Positions 23,313 to 31,500 of a stretch of DNA of 32,020 nucleotides are shown here, in pieces. The notes under the pieces are model-generated. The model was not told where the DNA came from and did not search any database. It saw nothing but the letters and a program-made list of their open reading frames with translations. Source of the stretch: a virus; IMG/VR virus record IMGVR_UViG_3300044732_002429, positions 1-32,020 of that record. One strand, given 5' to 3'. The translations under genes and the position numbers were made by a program. Numbering within the stretch: the stretch's first letter is position 1; every line of letters begins with the position of its first letter.

Positions 23313-23692
23313 TGAGCACCTCCAAGTGCCGCCCACATTGCTCGGGCCACAGCTACAAACACATGATCCTTTGCCTTTTGCGCTTCTGGTAATTCTGAAT
23401 ATGGAACGAAGCATGGATGTGTTTTTGCTTCAGGATCTTTTGTGGGTCCATATCGCCATCCATCAGCAGCCTTTACCGCAAGCCATGATTCATGAGATTG
23501 CTCCGGAGTTGCTCCATTGATGGCGCCCTCAACTCCAATTCGAGCACTGCCTCTTTGCCATCCTGGCGCAGAATCCCAAGGCAATTGAGACTCATCTCCA
23601 AGTGCGAGACAATAGGCGCGGTTCGCCTCATGCGTTGCACGAGCGCAAGCATCAATCTTCTCTTCTTTCGACAAACTATTAACTTCCTTCAT
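23309..23692 (-). CDS. RyR-domain protein
   Basis: The 127-residue protein is a single RyR domain, first described in ryanodine receptors: ARATHEANRAYCLALGD, then PGWQRGSARIGVEGAIN, then SHESWLAVKAADGWRYGP and HPCFVPYSELPEAQKAKD. Phage and bacterial members are thought to bind small ligands, but their function is not established. ATG 23692 overlaps the helicase stop as ATGA; the frame opens at a TTG at 23701. It lies between the helicase and the MazG-like gene, so a link to nucleotide-derived signals is possible but is inference. Confidence 0.85.
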   Translation of the reverse strand: MKEVNSLSKEEKIDACARATHEANRAYCLALGDESQLPWDSAPGWQRGSARIGVEGAINGATPEQSHESWLAVKAADGWRYGPTKDPEAKTHPCFVPYSELPEAQKAKDHVFVAVARAMWAALGGAQ

Positions 23693-25062
23693 GATACCCA
23701 ACCTTTCTTTTTCGAGAACGCTTTCATTTTATCAAGATCCGTTTGAGGTTCTCCCTCAATCTTCTTTTCAATCTCATCAGTAAGATCGAAAAGTTCAACT
23801 TGCGTATTTGCCGTGTTTAGCGAGTACGCAAAAATTTGCCCGTCTCTACCTTGGCGATTCTTGGCGACATACATCTTTCCAACGCCAGCAGCCTTCTGCT
23901 CCATGTTTCGGGCGATCGTAATGACGCAATCCGAAGTCTGGATCTTTGTGAAATCCTCAGAAACTTGGTCGGGCGTAATCAAGTCTGCCTGATAGCCGCT
24001 GCGGTTCGTCTGCGTCGCTGTAACGACCGGAATGTCCAAGACTTGAGCAAGAGCTTTCATGTCTTGCCAAATCGATTCTAGGCCATGCCTGCGCTCTTCA
24101 CGAGGGCCGCCTTGTTCTCCCACTCGAAGAAGATCTCCGTAATCGATGATGACGAGATCTGCAATGATTCCTTTCAGTCGAAGTCTAGAAAGGTGACTCT
24201 TGATTGTCTGAACCGATGCTGACTTCATCGGATACTCTTTGATAATCAAATGAGCATCTGCCGGAAGCTTCTTGGCCAAATTTTCTAGAACAATTTTCCG
24301 TTCAAGACAGATGTTATTGATTTCGATTCCGGTAATAGAAGCATCGTATTTTCGGGCAACCTCAAGCTCGTCAAGCTCAAGAGTGTAGTGCACCACAGTC
24401 TTTCCAGCAAGCAAAGCACCAACGCCAGAACAAACGAGCATCGAACTCTTTCCGGCTCCGGCTGCGCCAATCCACGTAATGAGACGTTTCGCTCCATATC
24501 CTCCATGAAGAATATCGTCAAGATACTTCCAACCAGTAGAAACCTTGTTCTCTTTCACGTCTAGAAATCGCTTGTTGTCATCATCGTTGTAATCGTATCC
24601 AATATTTGCTGAGGTTCCTTTCGAAACCGCACGCTGGAAGATGCTGACGATGTCTTCAAGATTCTGACCACTTTCGATCCTGGGAAGAATTTCTTCACTG
24701 AGGGCTCGGCCAACAGTCTGCAAGCGAAAGAATTCCAACGCCTTATCTTTGACATACTCAATGTCGTTGTTGAGAGGATTCTGCCTCATTCGCATAATGT
24801 ACGAGAGACACTTCTTTGACAAGATTGGATCATCAACATCCTTTTTGCAGATATCTTCCAAAAGATTGATACTTGGAAACACTTTGTATGCAAAGTAGTG
24901 CTGCATCAAAATCTCTGCAACCATTTGGGTATGAACAGAGTCAAATAATTCAGGCTTCAAAACCTCACAAATCTGCTCTGCCCAAATTGTATCGAGCAGC
25001 ATTGCTTGCGGAATCTTCTCTTCAAATCCAGGATCGAACGTATTCTTCTTTTCTTCGGTCAT
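23689..25062 (-). CDS. DnaB/T4 gp41-like replicative helicase
   Basis: The 457-residue protein has an N-terminal helical domain (about 1-150) and a C-terminal RecA-like motor: Walker A GAAGAGKS (199-206), Walker B with VIIDYGD (304-310), and the motif-3-like segment IPVVTATQTNR. The DVSTGW-like segment before Walker A (STGWKYLDDILHGGYG) is typical of DnaB. It would unwind DNA at the fork as a hexamer. No primase domain is fused to it. ATG 25062 overlaps the stop of the exonuclease gene (ATGA) with AAAGGA nine bases before. Nothing in the sequence tells whether it works with the family A or the family C polymerase. Confidence 0.9.
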   Translation of the reverse strand: MTEEKKNTFDPGFEEKIPQAMLLDTIWAEQICEVLKPELFDSVHTQMVAEILMQHYFAYKVFPSINLLEDICKKDVDDPILSKKCLSYIMRMRQNPLNNDIEYVKDKALEFFRLQTVGRALSEEILPRIESGQNLEDIVSIFQRAVSKGTSANIGYDYNDDDNKRFLDVKENKVSTGWKYLDDILHGGYGAKRLITWIGAAGAGKSSMLVCSGVGALLAGKTVVHYTLELDELEVARKYDASITGIEINNICLERKIVLENLAKKLPADAHLIIKEYPMKSASVQTIKSHLSRLRLKGIIADLVIIDYGDLLRVGEQGGPREERRHGLESIWQDMKALAQVLDIPVVTATQTNRSGYQADLITPDQVSEDFTKIQTSDCVITIARNMEQKAAGVGKMYVAKNRQGRDGQIFAYSLNTANTQVELFDLTDEIEKKIEGEPQTDLDKMKAFSKKKGWVS

Positions 25063-26033
25063 TTATTTTTTCCTTTTGTGAGAAATCTCAAGTTGTCAAA
25101 TGATGGTAGATTTAAATTCAAACAGTTATTCGTTGAAGCTTTCCAGAATTCCAGTTTTTTGAAGTGAGTGGACTCCGTCATCGCTCCATCAAGAACCTCT
25201 CTAGAATTTGAGGTAAGCATTGGAGAAGATAGATTCATCAGTTCCCAATTTCTTTTTATTTTTGAAAGATTCTCTTTGATCTTTAGAAGGTTTTTCGTAA
25301 GAGTGTCTGGCTTTTTTGAGTTGACTTCAACACTATCGCAAACTGTTTCGACATCTTCTAAGTCAAATTTTATATCGGACTCAAGAGAGAATATCTTCAA
25401 GAGAGTCTTTGGTCCAAGCCCTTTTACGCCATCAATATTATCAGAAACATCACCAACAATAGCACGATACAAAAGCCAATTGTTGGGATGAATTCCAAAC
25501 TCTTCTATGACTTCGTTTCGGCCAAAAATCTTTTTTGACATTGGATTGTACACCGAAACGTCAGAATCGATTAGCTGATAGAAGTCTTTGTCGCAAGAAA
25601 CAATGTAGACGTGTCCGAGGTTGTTTTCTTTCCGATACTTTGCAGTGTATGAAATTCCGTCGTCTGCCTCGAAATTATTGCACACAGTCATTGTTACTGG
25701 CAACAAGTCAATCATTTCTCGAAGAATGAAGAACTGATATTCTTTGTTCTTTTCTGCTTTGTCCGAGTCGGAAAACTTGTACAGACGTCCAACGACCTGC
25801 TTCGCTTTCCGTCCCTCTTTATATTCAGAGAATATTGCTTTTCTCTGATTTGAATTTCCTTTGCCGTCGAAGAAAATCATGATTTTGTCTGGCGACAAAG
25901 TTCTGTTCAAGTTGGATAAAGCATTCAAAAAACCTTTGACCATCCCTACCGGAACTCCATTAGAGTCAACGGAAGGATTGGCGGTAAAATGAATGATGGC
26001 CAAGTTGGTTCCATCAATCAGCAGAGTTGTCAT
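25059..26033 (-). CDS. 5'-3' exonuclease / T4 RNase H-like FEN nuclease
   Basis: The 324-residue protein has the FEN/PIN-like nuclease motifs: an N-terminal Asp (LLIDGTNLA, D7), a second in IFFDG (D56), EADD (122-125), SCDKDF (146-151) and GDVSDNI followed by the helix-hairpin-helix GVKGLGPKT (194-210). These bind the metals and DNA. Such enzymes remove RNA primers and 5' flaps during lagging-strand maturation, as T4 RNase H does. ATG 26033 overlaps the upstream stop as ATGA with AAAGG six bases before. It is likely translated with the endonuclease gene before it. Confidence 0.9.
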   Translation of the reverse strand: MTTLLIDGTNLAIIHFTANPSVDSNGVPVGMVKGFLNALSNLNRTLSPDKIMIFFDGKGNSNQRKAIFSEYKEGRKAKQVVGRLYKFSDSDKAEKNKEYQFFILREMIDLLPVTMTVCNNFEADDGISYTAKYRKENNLGHVYIVSCDKDFYQLIDSDVSVYNPMSKKIFGRNEVIEEFGIHPNNWLLYRAIVGDVSDNIDGVKGLGPKTLLKIFSLESDIKFDLEDVETVCDSVEVNSKKPDTLTKNLLKIKENLSKIKRNWELMNLSSPMLTSNSREVLDGAMTESTHFKKLEFWKASTNNCLNLNLPSFDNLRFLTKGKNK

Positions 26034-26641
26034 TCTTTACCTTTCGTCCAATCGTGGCTAGACAAATCGAGAAGTTCTTCAGATTCAAAATCTGTCGATT
26101 CGAGAACTTCTTTCAATTTTTGTCTAACGATTTCTGGACTTTTCTTTATGTCCAGCTCCCAAATTTCCAACCTATGAACCTTAGCTTTTTTCAGAACCTC
26201 TTTTGACAGACGATCTTTTTCTAGATTCTTTTTCTGAATGTTATTCTTGGGGGTCTCGTAGACTCTAGAGTTGACGTGCCAATAATCTCCACAAACCTCG
26301 ATGGCAAGATTCCTATCTTTCACAAAGAAGTCAACATTGATGTATCGAATCGCCTTCTGCTTCTTGAAGTCTACTCCGAGTTCAGTCAAGAGGTTTTCGA
26401 CGAAGACTTCGATGGATGTGTCCTTACCATCAGTTCCGGAAGCCTTTGATTTGCTTCCAAAGAATTCAATCTTCAAAGCCCGTCGCGTCTTCGTCAATTC
26501 TCCGTAGTGTCGTTGAAAGGTGCTTCCATCAACAGTGTCATTTCCGATAATTTTATTTATCAAAACTCTCTTGTCTTTGAGAATCTTCTTTTTCTCTTCG
26601 TAGAGATTGAAGTCTTTACTTTTTTCGCTTTTTTCCGACAT
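26030..26641 (-). CDS. Vsr-like endonuclease, possibly homing
   Basis: The C-terminal half has a PD-(D/E)XK fold of the Vsr/DUF559 type: INVDFFVKDRNLAIEVCGDYWH with Asp and Glu metal ligands, then a helix with basic residues and LEIWELDIKK. The N-terminal 100 residues are helical and charged. Vsr-like homing endonucleases exist in phages, so this may be a free-standing mobile gene between replication genes, but it could also be a repair or recombination nuclease. The product is 203 residues from the third of three ATGs (26641), with GGAG six bases before; the frame runs back to 26662. It overlaps the preceding gene by 26 bases. Confidence 0.75.
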   Translation of the reverse strand: MSEKSEKSKDFNLYEEKKKILKDKRVLINKIIGNDTVDGSTFQRHYGELTKTRRALKIEFFGSKSKASGTDGKDTSIEVFVENLLTELGVDFKKQKAIRYINVDFFVKDRNLAIEVCGDYWHVNSRVYETPKNNIQKKNLEKDRLSKEVLKKAKVHRLEIWELDIKKSPEIVRQKLKEVLESTDFESEELLDLSSHDWTKGKE

Positions 26642-27029
26642 CATCATCTCCAGAAGATTCAATAGTCGTTCTGTGAAAAAACAGTTTCGAATCCTTCTTT
26701 ATTTTCTTTGAGAACAAGCTTAAAATACACTCATTCAAGATAGGATTATTGAAAGCTATTTCAGATCCAGAATTTAGAACCAAAAAGCCTCTAATGTTCT
26801 TGGCGATCAATTTACCAGCAACTTCTTCAATCACTTCAAATTGACATCCAACAATTGGGCTGTTGTCTACGTCTTTGTAGTACCAAACAAGAGATCTGAG
26901 AGAATCGAAAAGATCTTTTTTTAGTTGCACACTATTAATCGTATCATCCATCAATTGACGTCTGATTAATTTGTACAGAGCACGAACCTTAAATTCATAC
27001 AGAGGAAAAACATTATCTTCTTTGGCCAC
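26616..27029 (-). CDS. Unknown 137-residue protein
   Basis: I do not recognise this protein. It has helical stretches (VRALYKLIRRQLMDD, FDSLRSLVWYYKD), a strand-rich middle (IRGFLVLNSGSEIAFNNP) and a basic C-terminus (DDDVGKKRKK). It starts with GTG 27029 behind TAGGAG, nine bases away, and overlaps the preceding gene by 17 bases and the next by 26. Location between uvsX and the FEN gene suggests a replication or recombination function, but only by neighbourhood. Confidence 0.6.
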   Translation of the reverse strand: MAKEDNVFPLYEFKVRALYKLIRRQLMDDTINSVQLKKDLFDSLRSLVWYYKDVDNSPIVGCQFEVIEEVAGKLIAKNIRGFLVLNSGSEIAFNNPILNECILSLFSKKIKKDSKLFFHRTTIESSGDDDVGKKRKK

Positions 27030-27753
27030 TTGGGAAAACTCCTACAGATCTGAGTATTCTCGGATTTCTAATCTGAGCATTGTTAAATTTTCTGTAAATG
27101 CTACGCATCCTAAAACTGTTCCCAATAAACGGTTTCAGAAAGGAATGATAGAACGCATAAGGCTCTGTTGGAATCCTGGGAATGGAAGCCATCAACTCTT
27201 TGCTTTGGTTTAGCCCCATCATCAATCGATGAAGTTCGTTTGTCTTCTGAGCCGTGACTTGATTTCTTTGAAGAATCTTGGCATCAATTTGCGTCTTGTC
27301 GTTTGGAGCAGAAGCTTGAACTTGAGTTCTACCAAATGTTGAAATCTTTCCAACCACCGAACCAAGCAATTGTTTAGCCTTCTCTTGCGGACTCTGCATG
27401 CCAAAAGTGGACTCTTGAGAAATAGGAGTCATCACAACTCGCTTTCCGTCGCGAATCAAATCGTTTGTTTCTTTGTTCAGGATATCAATCTCTTTTTTCC
27501 TGGCCTGAATCTGAGCCTCAAGCGGAGCGAATACATTTGTCGGATTTGAGTATGCTGCATAAAGAAGTTGCTGCAAATACTCCTGCTCTGGTGCAGACAA
27601 TCTGTTCATAGTAATTCCGTGAAGGAATCCAAGATAGTTGGGAGAAATAACCAATATGTCTCTTGGCATATTGAATCCTGGCTTTGCCGGATTGTTATAT
27701 CGCATCGAAATGATGTCTCCCAACTTGATCTTAGAAAAGAGATAATTGCTCAC
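27013..27753 (-). CDS. Unknown phage protein with SH3-like N-terminus
   Basis: The 246-residue protein starts with strands like a small barrel (KLGDIISMRYNNPAKPG, then RDILVISPNYLGFLHGITMN), has a helical Gln/Lys-rich middle (about 75-190), and ends PYAFYHSFLKPFIG...SIYRKFNNAQIRNPRIL. The ends resemble families I have seen in large phages, but I cannot name a function. GTG 27753 overlaps the uvsX stop (GTGA). It may be co-made with UvsX. Confidence 0.65.
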   Translation of the reverse strand: MSNYLFSKIKLGDIISMRYNNPAKPGFNMPRDILVISPNYLGFLHGITMNRLSAPEQEYLQQLLYAAYSNPTNVFAPLEAQIQARKKEIDILNKETNDLIRDGKRVVMTPISQESTFGMQSPQEKAKQLLGSVVGKISTFGRTQVQASAPNDKTQIDAKILQRNQVTAQKTNELHRLMMGLNQSKELMASIPRIPTEPYAFYHSFLKPFIGNSFRMRSIYRKFNNAQIRNPRILRSVGVFPSGQRR

Positions 27754-28850
27754 TCGTTAGATATCTCTGCGTCGGTAAATCTAGGGTCCGCAAGATCCTT
27801 TGTCATCGTTTTCTCAAAGATGTCCAGAATGGTATTTCTGAAAGCCTGGTCTTTAATGAACTGCTGTTTGAACTCAGACTTCTTTACAGCATCTTCCTTC
27901 TTTTGACCTTCAAGCTGAATCATCTTTCCCTTCGATCCTGCATTGAAGGTTGTAACTGCCTTTCGGCTTTCCAGCGTATCAATAATTGACTCGGTGTCAT
28001 CTACGCCGTGCGTAAAGTAGATCGGAAACGTTGTCTTTCCGAATGGTGGGCCGAATCGAGTCTTTTGGACTGTCACCTCGGTTTTGACTCCGATCACCTC
28101 TTCATCAATCTTCAGCTTTCCAATTGATTTAACTCGAAGTCGTACCGAGGCCAAAAATGGGATCGCATTTCCTCCAGGGGAGATGAACGGATCTTGTCCA
28201 GGCATGACCTTCATGATGTTTCTCAACTGGTTTAGGCATAGCAGACAGATATCTCGCTTTGCGGCCATAGAGAGGAACGTCGTGAGGTTCTTCGAGATAA
28301 TTCGAGGTTTCAGGCCCATGGTCGCACCTGGATCTGGATTCTCTTCTGTCAAATCAAGCTGAGAAGGTGTCGCAGCAACAGAGTCCCAAACAACAAGAAC
28401 GAAATTGTAATTCCACTCTTTCTTCTTCTTGGCTTCTTCAATCTGCTTCGAAAGATCGAACAAGAAACTGAATACTGCTTCTACAGACGGCGGTGGAGGC
28501 TGCGGGCGCCAAAATGATTCTGCGTCAACATCCAAACCAATTCGTCTTGCATAATCATCACCGAATGCACACTCCGGATCGAGATAGATGCAAAGACCTC
28601 CCATCTTCTGCGCATTTGCGCAAGCGTGTGCTGCGAGAAGAGACTTTCCAGACGCAGGCATACCCGCAATCTCGATAATCTTCCCGACTGGATATCCACC
28701 ATCTCTACGGTTGGTCATGCGATAATCTAGCGCTGTACAACCAGAAGGAATGAAAGTTGTTACATCATCAATGCTTCCATCTTCTTCGAGAAAGACATAG
28801 TCGTCTTTCAAATTCTTTTTCATGCTTTTGATCAAATCTTTTAATGCCAT
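27750..28850 (-). CDS. uvsX: UvsX/RecA-like recombinase
   Basis: From ATG 28850 (366 residues) it has Walker A GMPASGKS (63-70), a Walker B strand FVLVVWDSVAATPS and the motif CLLCLNQLRN, as in the RecA/UvsX core. The middle has loop-type segments (PDPGATMGLKPRII, ISPGGNAIPF) that fit the L1 and L2 DNA-binding loops. It would pair DNA strands in recombination-dependent replication with the SSB next to it. GGAG five bases before ATG 28850 gives a clear start; the frame extends to a TTG at 28871 in the terminator tail. The C-terminus is charged (EGQKKEDAVKKSEFKQQF). Confidence 0.9.
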   Translation of the reverse strand: MALKDLIKSMKKNLKDDYVFLEEDGSIDDVTTFIPSGCTALDYRMTNRRDGGYPVGKIIEIAGMPASGKSLLAAHACANAQKMGGLCIYLDPECAFGDDYARRIGLDVDAESFWRPQPPPPSVEAVFSFLFDLSKQIEEAKKKKEWNYNFVLVVWDSVAATPSQLDLTEENPDPGATMGLKPRIISKNLTTFLSMAAKRDICLLCLNQLRNIMKVMPGQDPFISPGGNAIPFLASVRLRVKSIGKLKIDEEVIGVKTEVTVQKTRFGPPFGKTTFPIYFTHGVDDTESIIDTLESRKAVTTFNAGSKGKMIQLEGQKKEDAVKKSEFKQQFIKDQAFRNTILDIFEKTMTKDLADPRFTDAEISNE

Positions 28851-28865
28851 TTTTTCTCCTTTATG

Positions 28866-28906
28866 AAACAAAAAGAAGACAAGTCCCTTTCGAGACCGTC
28901 TTCTTT
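28866..28906 (-). terminator. Intrinsic terminator after the ssb gene
   Basis: Positions 28872-28880 and 28898-28906 form a perfect 9-bp stem (AAAGAAGAC with its complement). Within it a second 5-bp stem (GTCTC/GGGAC, one G-T pair) closes a GAAA tetraloop. On the minus strand the stem is followed by a run of T (TTTTTGTTT), the layout of a rho-independent terminator. It begins about 20 bases after the ssb stop and ends just before the uvsX ribosome binding site. Confidence 0.75.
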
Positions 28907-28927
28907 CCTTTACTACAAATCAGCGAA

Positions 28928-29935
28928 TCAGGTCAGTGAAGACTTCGCAAGAAGCGCCTTTGCTCGCGCCTTTCTGTCCAATGGCGGAGGTGGCTCAACT
29001 GGTGGCGGAAGATCTTCTGGATCAACCTGCTCTTCTGCAATCTCTTCCTCTTCTTCGGGTTCCTCTCGCTTCGAAGATCCCTTCTTGAAGCTCGTTCCTT
29101 CCGAATCCTTTGATTCTCGGACTGGAGCCGTCTTGTTTTGATAAGCAGCCTTCTTTTCGAGAGCCTTTACCCAAAGCTTAAAAGCCTCTTGAACTTGCTC
29201 TGAAGTCTTCTTCTCGTATCCCTCGATACCACCAACATCAATGTTTGGAAGAGTCTTCTCAATTTCTTCCCACGTTTCTTCGGGCTTTTCGGAAATGGGC
29301 TTAGACTTGCGACCAAGCTCAATCAAACTCAACCCATGCGTTGCCTTGTTCATTGCAGCGGAACGTGCGGCATCGTAAGCCTCGAAAGTGATGTCGATAT
29401 CTAGACCAGAGACGGGATGCAAGAAATCTTGCGTCTCTTCGTCGGCCAACCAATCAACCAACTTTTGATGGTTCTTTGAAAGCTTGTCGTCAGACGAAGA
29501 GATAGAGAAAAACTTGATTCCCTCTGCTTCACGTCCACGAACAATGCCAGGAACCATGATTCTTCGCTGTGGAAGAAATTGTCGCCAATGTGCTAGTCCG
29601 GCCTTGTTTCCCTTATTTTCCTTCATCTGTTCCCAGACGAAATCACAAAAGGCACACTTTTCCTTTCGATTTGAATTCTTGGCTGGACAATACACAGTAC
29701 CAACGCCAGAAATTCCCATGTGATAATACCGATCCAGGAAAGGATCAGAAGTGTAATCTTCGTTGTGAATGTACGGAAATGCTCGGAAATGATACTTTCC
29801 AGGTCCATCAACCTTGAACAAAGGATTATCCTTGATGTCCTTCTTCCAGCTTGAACCACTCTTCTCGCCAGCCTTAGCCTTCGCTTCCTCCATCTTCTGC
29901 TTGAACTTATTCGAATCGAACTTCATCTTAATCAT
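28928..29935 (-). CDS. T4 gp32-like zinc ssDNA-binding protein
   Basis: The 335-residue protein has a basic N-terminal arm (KFDSNKFKQKMEEAKAKAG), a core with GPGKYHFRAFPY, and the gp32-type zinc site H72, C83, C94 and C97 (YYH, VYC, KCAFC). An acidic stretch near the end (REEPEEEEEIAEEQ) matches the partner-binding tail of gp32, but here it is followed by a Pro-rich linker and a basic end (DRKARAKALLAKSSLT), so the acidic region is internal. It coats single-stranded DNA during replication and recombination. ATG 29935 has GGAG ten bases before. A terminator follows the gene, consistent with high separate expression. Confidence 0.85.
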   Translation of the reverse strand: MIKMKFDSNKFKQKMEEAKAKAGEKSGSSWKKDIKDNPLFKVDGPGKYHFRAFPYIHNEDYTSDPFLDRYYHMGISGVGTVYCPAKNSNRKEKCAFCDFVWEQMKENKGNKAGLAHWRQFLPQRRIMVPGIVRGREAEGIKFFSISSSDDKLSKNHQKLVDWLADEETQDFLHPVSGLDIDITFEAYDAARSAAMNKATHGLSLIELGRKSKPISEKPEETWEEIEKTLPNIDVGGIEGYEKKTSEQVQEAFKLWVKALEKKAAYQNKTAPVRESKDSEGTSFKKGSSKREEPEEEEEIAEEQVDPEDLPPPVEPPPPLDRKARAKALLAKSSLT

Positions 29936-29976
29936 GCGTTGTTTTCTCCATTTTTCTCAATGCCTCGATTTGAGGC
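29930..29976 (-). promoter_or_regulatory. Possible structured leader of the ssb gene
   Basis: In the 51-base gap before the ssb gene, GCCTC (29976-29972 on the minus strand) and GAGGC (29966-29962) form a 5-bp stem with a 5-base loop AAATC. Four loop bases (AATC) can pair with GATT at the start codon (29933-29930), which would make a pseudoknot over the ribosome binding site. T4 gp32 represses its own translation through an mRNA pseudoknot, so the same may hold here. The pairing is short and could be chance. Confidence 0.3.
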
Positions 29977-29986
29977 GGTTTGTTCT

Positions 29987-30844
29987 CTATTGTTCTATGT
30001 TGATGTTCGAATAGTCTACTTCATCAAAATCTGGCGTCAAGGACATTGTGTCGCTAGGTTTGAATGGCAAACTTTCGGGCTCATCCTCGACTGCATAGTC
30101 GTCGGGGGCGAGATTATCTATTGACGTGTATTTGTCGTCAAAAGCTTTGGCAGAAGCAAGACCTTCCATTTTCTCCAATCGACCGAAGAAATACGATGCT
30201 GCTCTATCCAAAGAAACAAGCATCATATCTCTGTCTTCGCTCGGTGGTTTCAAAGAGAATTTCTTTCTAACTTCCAAAATATCTTGAGGGTTTATAGATC
30301 CTCTGTTCTTTCCAATGAAAGCCTCAATTGGCTTCCAGTATTCTCCAGTTCTTTTTGATTTTCTTCTTTCTTTTTTGTCTTGTGGAGTGTAAAAATCCTC
30401 AAGAAAAACATCAGAAACCTTTAAAAAGAGTCCTTCTGGAATGGCCGGAATTTCTTGTCCTGGTTGCCCTGGTTGTGGCGGAGCTTGAGTTCCAGGAGGT
30501 GTCGGAGGAGGTTGGCCCAATTCTGGTGCCTGCAAATTGTTTTTTTCTTCACTAGACTCTTTTGTTGCATCGTCTACCATGGAAGACGCATCTTCCACTT
30601 CTATCCCACCCTTCAATCCAATAGACCGAAGCACTTCGTCAATATTCACATTGAAAGTATCGTTAAGCTTTAACGTGAACGAATTTCCGGTCCTTTTCGT
30701 TCCGTCGATTTGCAACAAAGTGTCAAGCTTGGTTTTGAGCTTCAAGAATTGAGCTTTGTCTCTTGGAATCAAAACAATCGTTTTTTGGTCAGGGAAGTAT
30801 CTTACTTCTGCCCCTTTTCCGTAGAATTTTTTATATCCAGCCAA
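29987..30844 (-). CDS. Unknown protein with Pro-rich linker
   Basis: The 285-residue protein has an N-terminal alpha/beta domain (about 1-85; ILKLNDTFNVNIDEVLRSIG-like end), a Pro/Gln/Gly-rich linker (QPPPTPPGTQAPPQPGQPGQ, about 111-132), and a helical C-terminal domain from about 140 to 245 (TGEYWKPIEAFIGKNRGSI, DRAASYFFGRLEKMEGL) with an acidic tail. I do not recognise a family. TTG 30844 is supported by GAGG seven bases before it. Its position before ssb suggests a replication-related role, but this is not shown. Confidence 0.7.
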   Translation of the reverse strand: MAGYKKFYGKGAEVRYFPDQKTIVLIPRDKAQFLKLKTKLDTLLQIDGTKRTGNSFTLKLNDTFNVNIDEVLRSIGLKGGIEVEDASSMVDDATKESSEEKNNLQAPELGQPPPTPPGTQAPPQPGQPGQEIPAIPEGLFLKVSDVFLEDFYTPQDKKERRKSKRTGEYWKPIEAFIGKNRGSINPQDILEVRKKFSLKPPSEDRDMMLVSLDRAASYFFGRLEKMEGLASAKAFDDKYTSIDNLAPDDYAVEDEPESLPFKPSDTMSLTPDFDEVDYSNINIEQ

Positions 30845-30873
30845 AGCTCTTTCCTCTCGTTAAATAGCAAAAT

Positions 30874-31500
30874 CTAAGAAGTTTTGCCACTTTCTTTCAT
30901 GCAAGCCATCATATCTGCCATGTGCAAAAGCTTAGCTAGATCGCATTCATGATTTCTATAGATCTTGTTTTCATCGATGTACTGACCGTCGTTGAGCAGA
31001 ATGGCTTGGTACTCTTCGGCAGTCAAAGAAAATCCAAAATGAGAAATCAACCACATTGTTCGTTGCTGAGTCGTAAGATAGATTTTTCCCTGCGTTGGAG
31101 TGTATTCCTCTCCGCGCTCAAGTTTCCACCGCTCAGTTGTTGGAACATAATAGTCTCCAAGATCTGTATTGCAGAGCTTTCCGATGTCATGGAGAATTGC
31201 CACTACACAAAGAGTCTCTGTTGTAAAATCTTCTCGTGGTCGGAGTGCGTCAAGCTCAACGAGAAACTGAAACACGTTCAAATTGTGAAGGGCTAGGCCG
31301 CCAGCGAAACAATTGTGGTGATCCAATTTCGACGAGGCGGGCGCGTAGAGATAGCGCTCTATGCCAACCTTTCCAAGAAACTCAGCCAACGCATCTGCGC
31401 GAGCCTCTGAGCACATGTTGGAAATTAGCTCGTTCGTTCGTTCTAGAACCTCTTCTGGTGTAAGTTGATTTGGCTTTGTTTCTGAATTTTCTTCTGTCAC
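30874..31500 (-). CDS. HD-domain phosphohydrolase
   Basis: The 208-residue protein has HD-domain metal motifs: HHNCFAGGLALH (H61/H62 and H72), AILHDIGK with H104 and D105, and a later Asp in LLHMADMMA. This is the HD superfamily, in which a metal pair cuts phosphate bonds, often in nucleotides. The substrate cannot be read from the sequence; dNTP-related or cyclic-nucleotide hydrolysis are options. GTG 31500 overlaps the polymerase stop (GTGA) with GGAG five bases before. It sits within the replication module. Confidence 0.8.
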   Translation of the reverse strand: MTEENSETKPNQLTPEEVLERTNELISNMCSEARADALAEFLGKVGIERYLYAPASSKLDHHNCFAGGLALHNLNVFQFLVELDALRPREDFTTETLCVVAILHDIGKLCNTDLGDYYVPTTERWKLERGEEYTPTQGKIYLTTQQRTMWLISHFGFSLTAEEYQAILLNDGQYIDENKIYRNHECDLAKLLHMADMMACMKESGKTS

